Source: DAOUJI01 sp965224415 | Lineage (GTDB): Bacteria; Chloroflexota; Dehalococcoidia; Lucifugimonadales; JAGWBF01 | Assembly: GCA_965224415.1 (NCBI GenBank) | Contig: CBDCZB010000004.1 | Coordinates: forward strand, 1 to 64,000 | Reading direction: 5' to 3' | DNA: 64,000 nt | Shown here: piece by piece, positions 63,833 to 64,000 of the stretch | How positions within the stretch are numbered: the first letter of the stretch is position 1 | Layout of the letters: every line of letters begins with the position of its first letter | The notes under the pieces: generated by a model | Told to the model about the DNA's origin: nothing | Databases searched by the model: none | The model's input: the letters and a program-made list of their open reading frames with translations, nothing else | Made by a program: the position numbers and the translations under genes

Positions 63833-64000
63833 GGGACGACAACTATCTTTGGATTGCTGCAGGAGATTGTCAAGGTCAAAGTGATCGTTCGACGCATGAT
63901 TGGGCTCCGATCGCCCTGCCCCATCCCTTTGTGCCAGTCGCTATCCTATTGCCACCTGACCAGCAGCCGGTGGCGTCAGAGTCGTCCAGAACGGGCCAGG

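Overview
The window is GC-rich bacterial DNA. It has two parts: a mosaic integrative and conjugative element (ICE) from base 1 to about 48985, and an ordinary chromosomal segment from about 49000 to 64000. The host is probably a Chloroflexota-like (Dehalococcoidia/SAR202-like) or other monoderm bacterium. The hints are two F420-type (deazaflavin) nitroreductase-family proteins, a monoderm-type conjugation module (PrgI, TrbL/VirB6, VirB4, no outer-membrane parts), a lipoprotein with an ATATTAPTPSPS-type linker, and REP-like palindromes. No rRNA or tRNA gene is visible, so the assignment is an inference.

ICE layout. At 0.2-3.2 kb lie a four-HTH regulator, a TPR protein and a small HTH protein. 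From 3.4 to 14.6 kb there is a defence cargo: a three-gene minus-strand operon (adenine methylase, a protein with an HEPN-like C-terminus, and a PLD-SNF2 helicase) and a divergent AbiE-type toxin-antitoxin pair. The methylase is split by an IS630 copy. An IS1380 element (14.7-16.5 kb) truncates a lipoprotein gene and sits beside a helicase that has lost its C-terminus. From 16.6 to 33.9 kb a long minus-strand DNA-metabolism module carries the helicase, a DNA methylase split by a group II intron, RadC, SSB, a PD-(D/E)XK nuclease, a TSCPD protein, a DUF7007-like protein, Rad52, a CHC2/Toprim primase and several unknowns. Two more IS630 copies of the same length lie in this module. A block of ~41-bp tandem repeats (32.5-32.8 kb) is an iteron-like candidate origin or partition site. 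From 34.3 to 45.9 kb the plus strand carries the conjugation operon and three small HTH regulators. A NYN nuclease and a large serine recombinase (46.5-49.0 kb) close the element.

Many ICE genes are preceded by a related GC-rich hairpin with a short U-rich tail and then a strong AAGGAGG site. This looks like a shared leader/attenuator family and is one of the more interesting unexplained signals.

Chromosomal part. A minus-strand nitrogen-assimilation operon (53.8-49.5 kb) runs PII-like protein, small sulfite-oxidase-family molybdoenzyme, NarK-type transporter, ferredoxin nitrite/sulfite reductase, PII. No DMSO-reductase-family nitrate reductase is present, so the small molybdoenzyme sits where the nitrate reductase would be expected. 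Then come a membrane protein with its winged-helix regulator under a tandem-repeat operator, an HD-domain hydrolase divergent from an SDR, TypA/BipA, a decayed HAD hydrolase, an F420-type nitroreductase overlapping a Gfo/Idh/MocA oxidoreductase, an alpha/beta hydrolase with a cysteine at the nucleophile position, and a second F420-type protein.
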